Shown: positions 8,195-15,197, counted from the first letter of the stretch. The stretch: DNA of 19,584 bases from Alphaproteobacteria bacterium (GCA_030831135.1 JAURLR010000034.1:1-19584); one strand, 5' to 3'. Notes: generated by a model not told the origin, from the sequence alone. Numbers and translations: made by a program.

Positions 8195-8629
8195 TCAGGG
8201 GTTCGCCGCGGTGGTCCGGAGATAGGCGATCAGCGCGTCGCGTTGGCCGACATCCTTGAGCCCCGGAAAGGGCATGCGGGTCCCGGGCACAAACTGTTTT
8301 GGCACCGCAACAAATGCGGCAAGAGCCTGGGGCGTCCAGACGAAATCTGCTGCAGCCATTGCCTTGGAGTATCGAAACCCCTCGGCCCTGCCGGCCTCCC
8401 GGCCAAACAGGCCGGCCAGCGACGGGCCAACCTTGTTCTTTCCGGCCTCGAGTGAATGGCAGGCAGCACACCGCTTGAACACCTTCTCTCCTGCGGCGGT
8501 GTCTTGGGCCACCGCAGGCGCAACACCCGCGCCGAACGCGACCAGAAGAGACAGGCACGACAACGCGAACACGACACGAAACGGCACCGCAGAGAGTTTC
8601 AGAGTGGGCGGGAAACTGGATATCGACAC
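8195..8629 (-). CDS. Class I c-type cytochrome (cytochrome c2-like), periplasmic
   Basis: Soluble electron carrier of 144 residues including a signal peptide that ends near APAVAQ (about 42). Heme attachment is CAACH (54-58), with the typical GEKVFKRCAACHSLEAGKNKVGPSLAGLFGR context of the c2/mitochondrial type. The axial Met is M119 in PGTRMPFPG, and the C-terminal helix DALIAYLR is present. The GTG start at 8629 is supported by GGAG 7 bases upstream. The gene precedes the P460-family gene, suggesting it takes electrons from that protein and passes them to the respiratory chain; this partnership is inferred from adjacency only. A direct repeat (8691-8707) lies about 62-78 bp upstream. Confidence 0.9.
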   Translation of the reverse strand: MSISSFPPTLKLSAVPFRVVFALSCLSLLVAFGAGVAPAVAQDTAAGEKVFKRCAACHSLEAGKNKVGPSLAGLFGREAGRAEGFRYSKAMAAADFVWTPQALAAFVAVPKQFVPGTRMPFPGLKDVGQRDALIAYLRTTAANP

Positions 8630-8690
8630 AACAAGCGCTCCGGAAAAAGTTCACGCCTGTCATGTATCGCGTAACTGGTCGGCTGCCGAT

Positions 8691-8707
8691 TCACATCGCG
8701 TCACATC
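8691..8707 (-). promoter_or_regulatory. Tandem GATGTGA direct repeat upstream of the cytochrome genes
   Basis: TCACATC at 8691-8697 and 8701-8707 (GATGTGA in the direction of the cytochrome genes) repeats exactly with a 10-bp period, about one helical turn. It lies 62-78 bp upstream of the cytochrome c start, where an activator would bind. No binding protein is identified. Confidence 0.3.
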
Positions 8708-8732
8708 AACGTGTCTGGTGGCCGATCCGGGC

Positions 8733-8762
8733 AAAGAAGAAGGGGCCCGAAAGCCCCTTCTT
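8733..8762 (-). terminator. Hairpin terminator of the VOC protein gene
   Basis: AAGAAGGGGC (8737-8746) and GCCCCTTCTT (8753-8762) form a perfect 10-bp stem with a six-base loop, 9 bp beyond the VOC stop codon on the - strand. The following tract on that strand is CTTT, a weak U-run. It also separates this gene from the upstream region of the cytochrome pair. Confidence 0.75.
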
Positions 8763-8770
8763 TATGATCG

Positions 8771-9376
8771 CTAGTTGACCGGGAATTCCCGCAGGTCGGG
8801 CGGGGTGCCGTCGGGGCGCTTGAGCAGGGCTTCCTCGGATTCTCCTGCCGCAAGCCGCGCGGTCATCTCGTCGGGGTCGAACTTGATACCAATGGGGTTG
8901 TCGGTGAATTCACCGTTCTCGAAATACTCGGCGAATTTTTCTTCCGGAACATTGTCGACCTGCAATTCGATCTGGTTCTTGTCCGGATCGAAATAATACA
9001 TCGAGGTGGTCGGCCCGTGATTGATGCAGAACTCTGGTGCAATGCCGTGTTCGTCCTTGAGGCGGTTATAAGTGTGCATCAGGTCGTGAAGGTTGTCATA
9101 GGTGAAGGCCACGTGATGCAGCCCGCAGGTCATGTCCACATGGGGCTGGACCCCCGGCAGGGCAAGAATCGCGATGCGGTGATGCTCAGTGTCATAGGTA
9201 ACAAACGAGATCATCGGCGACTTCATCATGAACTCACCTTCGAGCACCTTGGCGTACCAGTCAGCGAGTTTTTCCACATTGCCCTCCTGAGTCCGCAGGA
9301 CCACATGGGCCAGCTTGGCCGGCGCGATCTTCCCGCGCTCCCGGGCCGTTTTCGGCATTTTCGCAATGGCGTTCAT
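8771..9376 (-). CDS. VOC superfamily protein, extradiol dioxygenase/glyoxalase-like
   Basis: Cytoplasmic protein of 201 residues with paired vicinal-oxygen-chelate modules, about 20-75 and 83-142. The expected metal ligands are visible: His24 in LAHVVLR, His88 in GLHHVAF, and Glu137 in QIELQV, preceded by YYFDPDKN, as in type I extradiol ring-cleavage dioxygenases and related proteins. The short length and the C-terminal tail with GIKFDPDEMTARL resemble a family usually annotated only as glyoxalase/dioxygenase, so the substrate is unknown. The ATG at 9376 has a strong AGGGGAGAAG ribosome binding site. It is divergent from an amidohydrolase with a 109-bp shared upstream region, suggesting joint catabolism of a ring compound or its breakdown product. 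Confidence 0.85.
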   Translation of the reverse strand: MNAIAKMPKTARERGKIAPAKLAHVVLRTQEGNVEKLADWYAKVLEGEFMMKSPMISFVTYDTEHHRIAILALPGVQPHVDMTCGLHHVAFTYDNLHDLMHTYNRLKDEHGIAPEFCINHGPTTSMYYFDPDKNQIELQVDNVPEEKFAEYFENGEFTDNPIGIKFDPDEMTARLAAGESEEALLKRPDGTPPDLREFPVN

Positions 9377-9485
9377 CGTCTTCTCCCCTGTGTTGCGTCA
9401 TTCTTTTTGTACGCGCTCGTCATGAGTGTTGCCCCGCTGATAAAAAGATTCAATCGTATTGTGATCCGACAGGGGGACAACAAAA

Positions 9486-10355
9486 ATGAACGAACGCAAG
9501 AAATCACCGCCGCCCGACCGCAACCCGAAGACGCCGAAGCTGAAAACGCCGCCGGGGGCAACGGACACGCATTTTCATTTATACGGCCCCCAAAAGCGGT
9601 TTCCGTCCAACCCGGATTCCCCGCTGGTCGTCGAGGATTCGACCCTCGACGACATGCTCCACCTGCACAACACGCTGGGCATCGAACGCGGCGTCATCGT
9701 GCAGTCGATGGTGCATGGTCATTGCTACGAATACATGCTCCACGCCTTGTCCCGTGAGCCCGAGCGCCTGCGGGGCATCGCCATGCCCGCCGCCGACATC
9801 ACGGATCGGGAGCTGGAAATCCTGACCAGTGCCGGTGTGGTCGGGGCGCGATTTGCCTATCGCGCGAGCCCCCATATCGACATGCAGATGATCCACCGCA
9901 TTCACGAATTCGGCTGGCATCCGCAATTCTGGTTCCGGGGACCCGACGAGGCCGCCGACTGGCGCGACCGGATTCTCTCCGTCCCGGGGAACTTCGTGAT
10001 TGATCATATGGGCTGGCAGCCCGCCGCGATGGGCATTGATTCACCGGGCTTTCGTTTCGTTCTGGAGTGCCTCGACACCGGGCGATGCTGGGTCAAACTG
10101 TCAGGGCCAAACCGCTTCACCGCCGAACCGGGCCTGCCCTATGCCGACACCCTGCCCTTTGCCCGGGCACTGATCGAACGCAACCCGGACCGCCTGCTCT
10201 GGGGATCGGACTGGCCCCACCCGGATCATTTCGAGGCGATGCCCAACGATGGGGACCTGCTTGACCTGATGCTCGACTGGGCACCCGAGGAATCCCTGCG
10301 CCGGAAAATCCTGACGGACAATCCCGCCGAACTGTTCGGGTTTCCGGCTATCTAG
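9486..10355 (+). CDS. Amidohydrolase, 2-pyrone-4,6-dicarboxylate hydrolase (LigI)-like
   Basis: TIM-barrel hydrolase of 289 residues in the amidohydrolase-2 family (COG3618). The metal-site signature is HxH at His29/His31 (DTHFHLYGP); IDHMG places Asp173-His174, and WGSDWPHP carries the catalytic Asp242. The N-terminal GATDTHFHLYGP and the GSDWPHP segment are typical of LigI, which opens 2-pyrone-4,6-dicarboxylate in lignin-derived aromatic degradation, but close relatives act on other lactones or decarboxylate, so the substrate is open. The first roughly 23 residues are basic and Pro-rich with no signal peptide. The ATG has an AGGGGG ribosome binding site. It ends 12 bp before the convergent 150-residue gene. 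Confidence 0.85.
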   Translation: MNERKKSPPPDRNPKTPKLKTPPGATDTHFHLYGPQKRFPSNPDSPLVVEDSTLDDMLHLHNTLGIERGVIVQSMVHGHCYEYMLHALSREPERLRGIAMPAADITDRELEILTSAGVVGARFAYRASPHIDMQMIHRIHEFGWHPQFWFRGPDEAADWRDRILSVPGNFVIDHMGWQPAAMGIDSPGFRFVLECLDTGRCWVKLSGPNRFTAEPGLPYADTLPFARALIERNPDRLLWGSDWPHPDHFEAMPNDGDLLDLMLDWAPEESLRRKILTDNPAELFGFPAI

Positions 10356-10366
10356 AAGAGGTCGGG

Positions 10367-10819
10367 TCAGGCGGCGCGGCGCAGGACTTCAAGCCCCGGC
10401 ATATGCTGAACGGGTGCCCGCAACAGAGCGGCCATCAGATCGGGCGTGTCCAGAATGTCTGCCGAGGAAACATGGAGCGCCCGCAATTCGAGGCCGGTTT
10501 CGCAGGACCTGCGCAGATGATCGGGCATGACCTCATGAAGGTCGCGCGCCAGTCGACCCGTAACGATCCCGTCGGACGACCCCGTCCCCGGACGTGGCCC
10601 GTCATAAAGAATTCCGACAGTGTCTGCATCGATGTGTCCGACTTCATAGGCGTCTGACAGCACCGATTTCAGAACACGGAACAATGCGCCACGTTCCAGT
10701 CCCGGGACCGACACGGCAAAGACCGAGACCCGTAGGGAGCACATGGACAGTCTGCGCAACGCGCGTGAAAGCCTGTCTGCAAAGCTGTCCAGACGGCCAA
10801 GATCACTGAAATATCCCAT
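10367..10819 (-). CDS. Unrecognised 150-residue protein
   Basis: I do not recognise this protein. It has no signal peptide or membrane segment and reads as a cytoplasmic alpha/beta protein: an N-terminal amphipathic helix (DSFADRLSRALRRL), a strand VSVFAVSVP, a helix ending at LKSVLSDAYE, and then VGHIDADTVGILYDG. That strand-helix-strand pattern with an acidic turn is reminiscent of a degenerate GGDEF half-domain, but the catalytic motif is absent, so this is only a structural guess. The ATG at 10819 lacks a clear ribosome binding site. Codon usage looks like its neighbours. The run-on tail of the upstream hydrolase ORF overlaps its first 17 bases. It converges with the amidohydrolase gene 12 bp away. 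Confidence 0.7.
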   Translation of the reverse strand: MGYFSDLGRLDSFADRLSRALRRLSMCSLRVSVFAVSVPGLERGALFRVLKSVLSDAYEVGHIDADTVGILYDGPRPGTGSSDGIVTGRLARDLHEVMPDHLRRSCETGLELRALHVSSADILDTPDLMAALLRAPVQHMPGLEVLRRAA

Positions 10820-12209
10820 GGGGCACCGTCATCCGTTTCATGACATTTGCCCTATTTTGTAGGCGATTGTGGCTGGTCGGGGTTGTATCAACCCTGTGAC
10901 ATCGTTGTGTCATTTGCCAGGGGCGACTACCACTGTGCGGGTAACATGTGGTGAAACCTTCTATTGTAAGCTGGCGGAAACGGGCCCCGCCGGGGCAATA
11001 TCGGGGCACAGCCCGGCGCATTATCCCGGAGCACAATGGTGACACAGGTTCGTTCAGCAAGGGCACCCCAACGCCGCCATGTACGGCAGGCAGCAACCCT
11101 GCTCGCGCTGATACTGCTGACTGGCTGCAGCGCGCTGGACTATCTCGACACATGGGGGCGGGACACGTCCGGCGACCAGACAGACGCAATCTTTGATCCG
11201 GATGCCGGTATCCGCACACCCGCCAGCCCGACCGGCGAGGCCACCCCGCGCGCACCGTCGCGATATGGAACAAGGCGTCACCCTGGTTGACCACGGGCAG
11301 GTTGGTGCGGCCGATGATCAGTCCGCCCGACGTGGCCGCCACTTCCGTTTCGGTTTCCCCGAACGGGTCGGACACCAGCCCGACAACCTCACCCTTGGCA
11401 ACCGTATCGCCGGTTTTGCGCAAGGCGCGAAGAAGCCCGCCGGCGGGCGCGCGCAGCCACGCGCTTTTCAACGCGACCGGAGATTCGATGGCTGAAGACT
11501 TGATGGCACGCGAGGCGGTCATCCCGGAATACTGCAGGACCCGCAGGACACCCTTGACGCCCATCCGGATGGAGATTTCGTCAAACCGCAATCCCTCACC
11601 CGCCTCATAGACAAGAACAGGCACACCTTTTTCATGGGCTGCGCTGCGCAGGGAACCGTCACGCAGGGGCGACTTCACGATGATCGGGGCGCCGAACACC
11701 CGCGCCAGATCCATAGACCGGTCGTCAGCCGGATTGACCCGGATCTGCGGCAGGTTGACCCGGTGGATCGCAGCCGAGTGCAGGTCGACCCCGAACTCAC
11801 AGCGCGCGACAACGTCATTGAGAAACCGATGCGCGAGCTGGCTGGCCAGCGAGCCCGAGGCACTGCCCGGAAAGGATCGGTTGAGATCGCGACGATCGGG
11901 CAGATAGCGGCTGTGGGAAATGAACCCGATCGTGTTCACGATTGGCACCAGCATCAGCGTGCCCGCCAGTCGGCGCTTGGCCAGCATGTGCGACAGACGG
12001 CGGATGATTTCTACGCCAATGATCTCGTCACCATGGATGGCGGCGCTGACAAACGCGACCGGCCCCTCGCGGGAGCCATGGATGATCTGCACCGGTAGGT
12101 TCATCGGGGTGTGATCCGACAAAACGCTGAGCGGAATGCTCACCGTCGCACGGGTGCCCGGTGCAACGACCGTTCCGGCAATTTCAAATGATGGGCGACG
12201 TTTCGGCAT
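10803..12209 (-). CDS. Succinylglutamate desuccinylase/aspartoacylase (AstE/AspA) family zinc hydrolase with abnormal run-on C-terminus
   Basis: Zinc carboxypeptidase-like hydrolase of the M14 AstE/AspA branch. Metal ligands are visible as HGDE (His59, Glu62) and DLHS (His144); YEAGE supplies the likely catalytic Glu202. A C-terminal beta-barrel region (APAGGLLRAL... IGRTNLPVVNQGDALFHIA) runs to about residue 320, at base 11250. The usual family length is about 330-350, but this frame continues 148 more residues to 10803. That tail is rich in Arg, Trp, Cys and Pro, covers intergenic DNA, and looks untranslatable in origin, so the normal stop has probably been lost through deletion or frameshift. 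The ATG at 12209 shares TAATG with the rimK stop, so it is tightly coupled to rimK. An action on glutamylated S6 or its products is inferred from context. Confidence 0.8.
   Translation of the reverse strand: MPKRRPSFEIAGTVVAPGTRATVSIPLSVLSDHTPMNLPVQIIHGSREGPVAFVSAAIHGDEIIGVEIIRRLSHMLAKRRLAGTLMLVPIVNTIGFISHSRYLPDRRDLNRSFPGSASGSLASQLAHRFLNDVVARCEFGVDLHSAAIHRVNLPQIRVNPADDRSMDLARVFGAPIIVKSPLRDGSLRSAAHEKGVPVLVYEAGEGLRFDEISIRMGVKGVLRVLQYSGMTASRAIKSSAIESPVALKSAWLRAPAGGLLRALRKTGDTVAKGEVVGLVSDPFGETETEVAATSGGLIIGRTNLPVVNQGDALFHIATVRAGWPRRSGWRVCGYRHPDQRLRLSGRRTCPAPMCRDSPARCSQSAVSARAGLLPAVHGGVGVPLLNEPVSPLCSGIMRRAVPRYCPGGARFRQLTIEGFTTCYPHSGSRPWQMTQRCHRVDTTPTSHNRLQNRANVMKRMTVPHGIFQ
10897..10912. promoter_or_regulatory. 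Inverted repeat TGACA-N6-TGTCA, possible operator
   Basis: TGACA (10897-10901) and TGTCA (10908-10912) form a perfect 5-bp-arm dyad with a 6-bp spacer. It lies in the 216-bp region between the divergent 150-residue gene and the small lipoprotein ORF. Apart from this dyad I see nothing decisive in that region. Short arms make chance possible. Confidence 0.25.
11036..11290 (+). CDS. Small predicted lipoprotein, possibly 3'-truncated
   Basis: An 84-residue ORF with a convincing lipoprotein leader: a basic N-terminus (RAPQRRHVRQ), a hydrophobic run TLLALILL, and the lipobox LTGC with Cys31. An acidic mature segment LDYLDTWGRDTSGDQTD follows. A GGAG ribosome binding site lies 4 bases before the ATG at 11036 (an in-frame GTG at 11039 is a second option). 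Codons over about 11098-11200 favour G or C in third position like a real gene. The last dozen residues (SRYGTRRHPG) are antisense to the conserved end of the zinc hydrolase gene and look like read-through rather than selected protein. I infer either a tiny tail-to-tail overlapping gene or a lipoprotein gene cut short by a deletion. No function can be assigned. Confidence 0.5.
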   Translation: MVTQVRSARAPQRRHVRQAATLLALILLTGCSALDYLDTWGRDTSGDQTDAIFDPDAGIRTPASPTGEATPRAPSRYGTRRHPG

Positions 12210-13129
12210 TATTTCTTGCGTGACTTGCGGGGGCCGCGCGTCTGGGTGCGCCCCGGCTTTGCATTCTTTTCGATGAACTCGATGATCTTGCCCGCCACAT
12301 CGATACCCGTGGCCCGCTCCACACCCTCCAGACCGGGTGAGGAATTCACCTCCATCACCACCGGGCCATCGTTGGAGCGCAGCAGATCGACGCCACAAAC
12401 ATTCAAGCCCACCGCGCGCGCTGATTTGACCGCTGTTGCGCGCTCCTTCGGGGTGATCTTGACCGCCTCTGCCGACCCGCCGCGGTGCAAATTCGAACGG
12501 AAGTCCCCCGCCTTGCCGCGCCGGATCATCGCCGCCACCACGCGGTCCCCCACAACGAGGCAGCGGATATCCTCACCATTGGCCTCTTTGACGAATTGCT
12601 GGACGAGGATGTTTGTCTTCACACCGCCGAAAGCCTGAATGATGCTTTCTGCAGCCTTGGGTGTTTCTCCCAGCACGACCCCGATCCCCTGGGTGCCTTC
12701 GAGCAGCTTGATCACCACCGGGGCACCACCGACAATGTCGAGCAATTCGGCGGCATCCGACGTGCGGTGCGCAAACACTGTGACCGGCAGTCCGATCCCC
12801 TCACGGGAGAGCAGCTGCATGGACCGCAGCTTGTCGCGTGAGCGGGATATACCAACGGATTCATTGACCGGATAGATTCCCATCATCTCGAACTGACGCA
12901 GCACCGCCGTGCCGAAGAAGGTGACCGAAGCCCCGATACGCGGAATTACGGCATCGTAACCCTTCAGGGATTCCCCCTGATAGTGAACCTCCGGATCGTT
13001 CGAGGCGATGTCGATGAAACAACGCAGATGATCGATGACATCGATGCTGTGGCCCCGCATTTCAGCCGCCTCGACCAGACGCTGGTGCGAGTACAAGGCC
13101 GGATTGCGACACAGAAGGGCGAGCTTCAT
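12209..13129 (-). CDS. rimK: Ribosomal protein S6 glutamate ligase (RimK)
   Basis: ATP-grasp ligase that adds glutamate residues to the C-terminus of ribosomal protein S6. The 306-residue product matches family length. Family features: [21 protein letters not shown] at the N-terminus, [35 protein letters not shown] (nucleotide-binding loop), [29 protein letters not shown], and the metal motif [13 protein letters not shown] near the end. The C-terminal 15 residues are strongly basic ([13 protein letters not shown]), an extension beyond the core. The ATG overlaps the stop of the RimB-like gene by 4 bp (ATGA), and its own stop overlaps the next gene by one base (TAATG), so all three genes are translationally coupled. 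Related ATP-grasp enzymes with other acceptors cannot be excluded. Confidence 0.93.
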   Translation of the reverse strand: MKLALLCRNPALYSHQRLVEAAEMRGHSIDVIDHLRCFIDIASNDPEVHYQGESLKGYDAVIPRIGASVTFFGTAVLRQFEMMGIYPVNESVGISRSRDKLRSMQLLSREGIGLPVTVFAHRTSDAAELLDIVGGAPVVIKLLEGTQGIGVVLGETPKAAESIIQAFGGVKTNILVQQFVKEANGEDIRCLVVGDRVVAAMIRRGKAGDFRSNLHRGGSAEAVKITPKERATAVKSARAVGLNVCGVDLLRSNDGPVVMEVNSSPGLEGVERATGIDVAGKIIEFIEKNAKPGRTQTRGPRKSRKK

Positions 13130-13656
13130 TTCGGCTTCTTTCGATTCGACACGGTGGAAATATCCGCAAAACTGCGGTCGATCAGATAGGACCGGTCCGG
13201 ATTGACCAGAAAACGCCGACGGACCGCTTCCCGCCCGAGCAGCATCCGGAAGCCGAGCTCGTCACGATTGGTCAGGGAAAGCTCAATCGGCCAAGCGATG
13301 TCTCCCAGATGCGCCTCGGCCTCGATCACATAACGCCGTTCCTGCTCGCCATTCGAGCTGCGGATCTTGCGCTCGTCAACAACGGGCGCGGCGCACTGGA
13401 TCGACGGATTACGATGACGCTGCGCGGGTCGCAAGACGAAAGAGACCCAAGGCACGCCGCGTTCGGTAAAGGGACGAATATCGAATGCATGGATGGCCGA
13501 TGTGCGGGCGCCCGTGTCAATCTTGGCCTTGATGGCATCGATGCCGAAATCCGGTAAGGCGACCCATTCACGCCAACCGATAACAGGCATGTTCGAGATC
13601 AGCCGTTTCCGGCTTTTCCTGGATTTCTGGACTTTGGCTGATTTCGGTTCAGGCAT
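13126..13656 (-). CDS. RimB-like retropepsin-fold protease (ATP-dependent zinc protease family, COG4067)
   Basis: Protein of 176 residues in the family long annotated as ATP-dependent zinc protease. The core starts at [34 protein letters not shown], with the aspartic-protease-like Asp-Thr-Gly at 47-49, and continues with [19 protein letters not shown]. In Pseudomonas the homologue RimB is encoded with rimK and opposes it by removing glutamates from S6; the same pairing here supports that role. I chose the ATG at 13656, which leaves a 22-residue, very basic N-terminal extension (KSRKSRKR); the ATG at 13590 would give 154 residues starting right at the core. Neither has a clear ribosome binding site. 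It is the first gene of the operon with rimK. Confidence 0.87.
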   Translation of the reverse strand: MPEPKSAKVQKSRKSRKRLISNMPVIGWREWVALPDFGIDAIKAKIDTGARTSAIHAFDIRPFTERGVPWVSFVLRPAQRHRNPSIQCAAPVVDERKIRSSNGEQERRYVIEAEAHLGDIAWPIELSLTNRDELGFRMLLGREAVRRRFLVNPDRSYLIDRSFADISTVSNRKKPK

Positions 13657-13764
13657 GAACGACGTGTCAACTTTCAAACTGGAAGCGCAACTCCCTATCG
13701 GGAGTCCGTCCGAGAAGCAATCGAGCAACCAGTCTCATCTGGCGCTCAAATGGGAATTGATGAA

Positions 13765-13792
13765 TTGAACGGATCGGGCGGCACGATACAGT
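13765..13792 (+). promoter_or_regulatory. Possible promoter for the thiolase gene
   Basis: TTGAAC (13765-13770) and TACAGT (13787-13792) are 16 bp apart, ending 55 bp before the thiolase ATG, in the 191-bp region between the divergent RimB-like and thiolase genes. On the RimB side the same region holds a 6-bp stem with a four-base loop (13690-13705) of unknown meaning. Low certainty. Confidence 0.3.
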
Positions 13793-13847
13793 GCTTTGTT
13801 ACGTGATACCCATGAAATCGGTATCCGGTAAAAAGGGGAATACCACC

Positions 13848-15089
13848 ATGAGCAGCAACGACATCTATATCGTCGGCGTCGGTATGACGCCCTTCGGAAA
13901 GTTTCTCGACCGCTCGGTCAAGGACCTCACCGCCGATGCCGTGAACAGCGCATTGTCCGACGCCGGTGCCACCATTGCCGATCTTGAGGCCGCGTGGTTT
14001 GCCAACGCGGCCCAGAGCACACTGGAAGGCCAGGGCTCCATCCCCGGCGAGATCGCGCTCCGCAGCATGGGGATTCAGGAAATCCCGGTGATCAATGTCG
14101 AAAACGCCTGCGCCAGCGCCTCGACTGCGCTGGACATGGCCGCAACATGGCTGCAGGCCGGACGCGGCGGTGTTGCGCTCGCGATCGGCACCGAAAAGAT
14201 GTTCCACACCGACAAGGCGAAGATGTTCTCGGTCTTTGACGGCGGCTGGGATGTCCATCAGGCCGAGGCCGCCACAGCCCGTTTGCTTGCACTCGGCGAG
14301 GGCATGCACGATCCCGATGGCGAGGAAGATACCGGCCCGCGCAGCGTCTTCATGGATATCTATGGCGCGCTCGCGAAATTCCACATGAAGTCCTTCGGCA
14401 CCACCCAGCAGCAGATCGCAGCGGTGGCCGCCAAGAACCATGTCCACTCCCAATACAATCCGCTCTCCCAGTATCAGGCGCCGATGACCGTGGAAGAGGT
14501 GATGGCCGCCCGCAAGGTCAGCTGGCCCCTGACCCTGCCGATGTGCTCGCCGATTTCCGACGGGGCGGCCGCCGCGATCCTGTGTCGCGAAGAAGAGCTC
14601 GGCCGGTTTGACCGGTCGCGGGCCGTGAAGATCGAGGCCACCGCCCTGCGGACGGGCTCTGACCGAAAGCCCGAGGAATTCGATCGCCACATCACGCACC
14701 TGGCTGCCAGAGATGCCTATACACGGGCCGGCCTGTCGCCCGACGATATGGATGTGGCCGAAGTGCATGACGCCACCGCGTTTGCCGAGATCCAGCAGAT
14801 CGAGAATCTGGGTTTCTGCGGGTTCGGCGAAGGGGGCGCGCTAACCGAATCCGGAGCCACCTCGCTTGGCGGTAAAATCCCGGTAAACCCGTCGGGCGGC
14901 CTGGAATCCAAGGGCCACCCGGTGGGCGCCACCGGCCTGGCCCAGATCTTCGAGCTGACGACCCAGCTGCGCGGCGAGGCCGGCGGGCGCCAGGTTGAGA
15001 ATGCCCGCTTCGCAATCGCCGAGAACGGCGGCGGTTTCCAAGGCTTCGAGGAAGCCGTAGCCTGCATCACCATTCTTGGGCGCCCCTGA
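13848..15089 (+). CDS. Thiolase family protein (SCP2/SCP-x type acetyl-CoA acetyltransferase-like)
   Basis: Cytoplasmic thiolase-fold protein of 413 residues acting on acyl-CoA. The acylation cysteine is Cys88 in VENACASAS; His307 lies in EVHDAT and His357 in GLESKGHPVGATG, the usual catalytic histidines. The C-terminal loop that carries the second cysteine (CxG) in classical biosynthetic and degradative thiolases reads AENGGG here, so that cysteine is missing, as in the SCP2-like subfamily. Such proteins can cleave 3-ketoacyl-CoAs of branched or steroid side-chain type or act without classic Claisen chemistry; the substrate is unknown. I chose the ATG at 13848, with AGGGGAA about 9 bases upstream, over the GTG at 13791. 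panB follows after 108 bp containing a palindrome. Confidence 0.88.
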   Translation: MSSNDIYIVGVGMTPFGKFLDRSVKDLTADAVNSALSDAGATIADLEAAWFANAAQSTLEGQGSIPGEIALRSMGIQEIPVINVENACASASTALDMAATWLQAGRGGVALAIGTEKMFHTDKAKMFSVFDGGWDVHQAEAATARLLALGEGMHDPDGEEDTGPRSVFMDIYGALAKFHMKSFGTTQQQIAAVAAKNHVHSQYNPLSQYQAPMTVEEVMAARKVSWPLTLPMCSPISDGAAAAILCREEELGRFDRSRAVKIEATALRTGSDRKPEEFDRHITHLAARDAYTRAGLSPDDMDVAEVHDATAFAEIQQIENLGFCGFGEGGALTESGATSLGGKIPVNPSGGLESKGHPVGATGLAQIFELTTQLRGEAGGRQVENARFAIAENGGGFQGFEEAVACITILGRP

Positions 15090-15130
15090 CGGCGAACCCG
15101 CAGGCGGCGCCAAAATGTGACGACTTGATT

Positions 15131-15147
15131 ATTGTGCGACGCACAAT
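15131..15147. promoter_or_regulatory. Perfect 17-bp palindrome upstream of panB, TTGTGC-N3-GCACAA operator type
   Basis: ATTGTGCG, a central A at 15139, and CGCACAAT form a perfect dyad with 8-bp arms, 50 bp before the panB ATG. TTGATT (15125-15130) and TAGCGT (15148-15153) flank it exactly as -35 and -10 elements with the palindrome as the 17-bp spacer, so a bound repressor would block RNA polymerase. The same core recurs at 16972-16986. Confidence 0.55.
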
Positions 15148-15197
15148 TAGCGTTCGGCGGCGAAACCGACACCGAAGTCAATCGGGGAACAGAATCT

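Noticed and set aside
7540..8259. A 239-residue + strand frame opposite the P460 gene
   Set aside because: The - strand has a signal peptide, CxxCH motif and ribosome binding site; the + frame has none of these and matches nothing recognisable.
10803..12398. The full 531-residue open frame as one large protein
   Set aside because: The first 63 codons are antisense-like sequence inside rimK before the real ATG at 12209, and the last 148 codons lack protein-like composition; only 12209 to about 11250 matches the hydrolase family.
13690..13705. ACTCCC/GGGAGT hairpin as a terminator or riboswitch
   Set aside because: Only a 6-bp stem with no T-run, lying upstream of the RimB-like gene; too small to assign a function.
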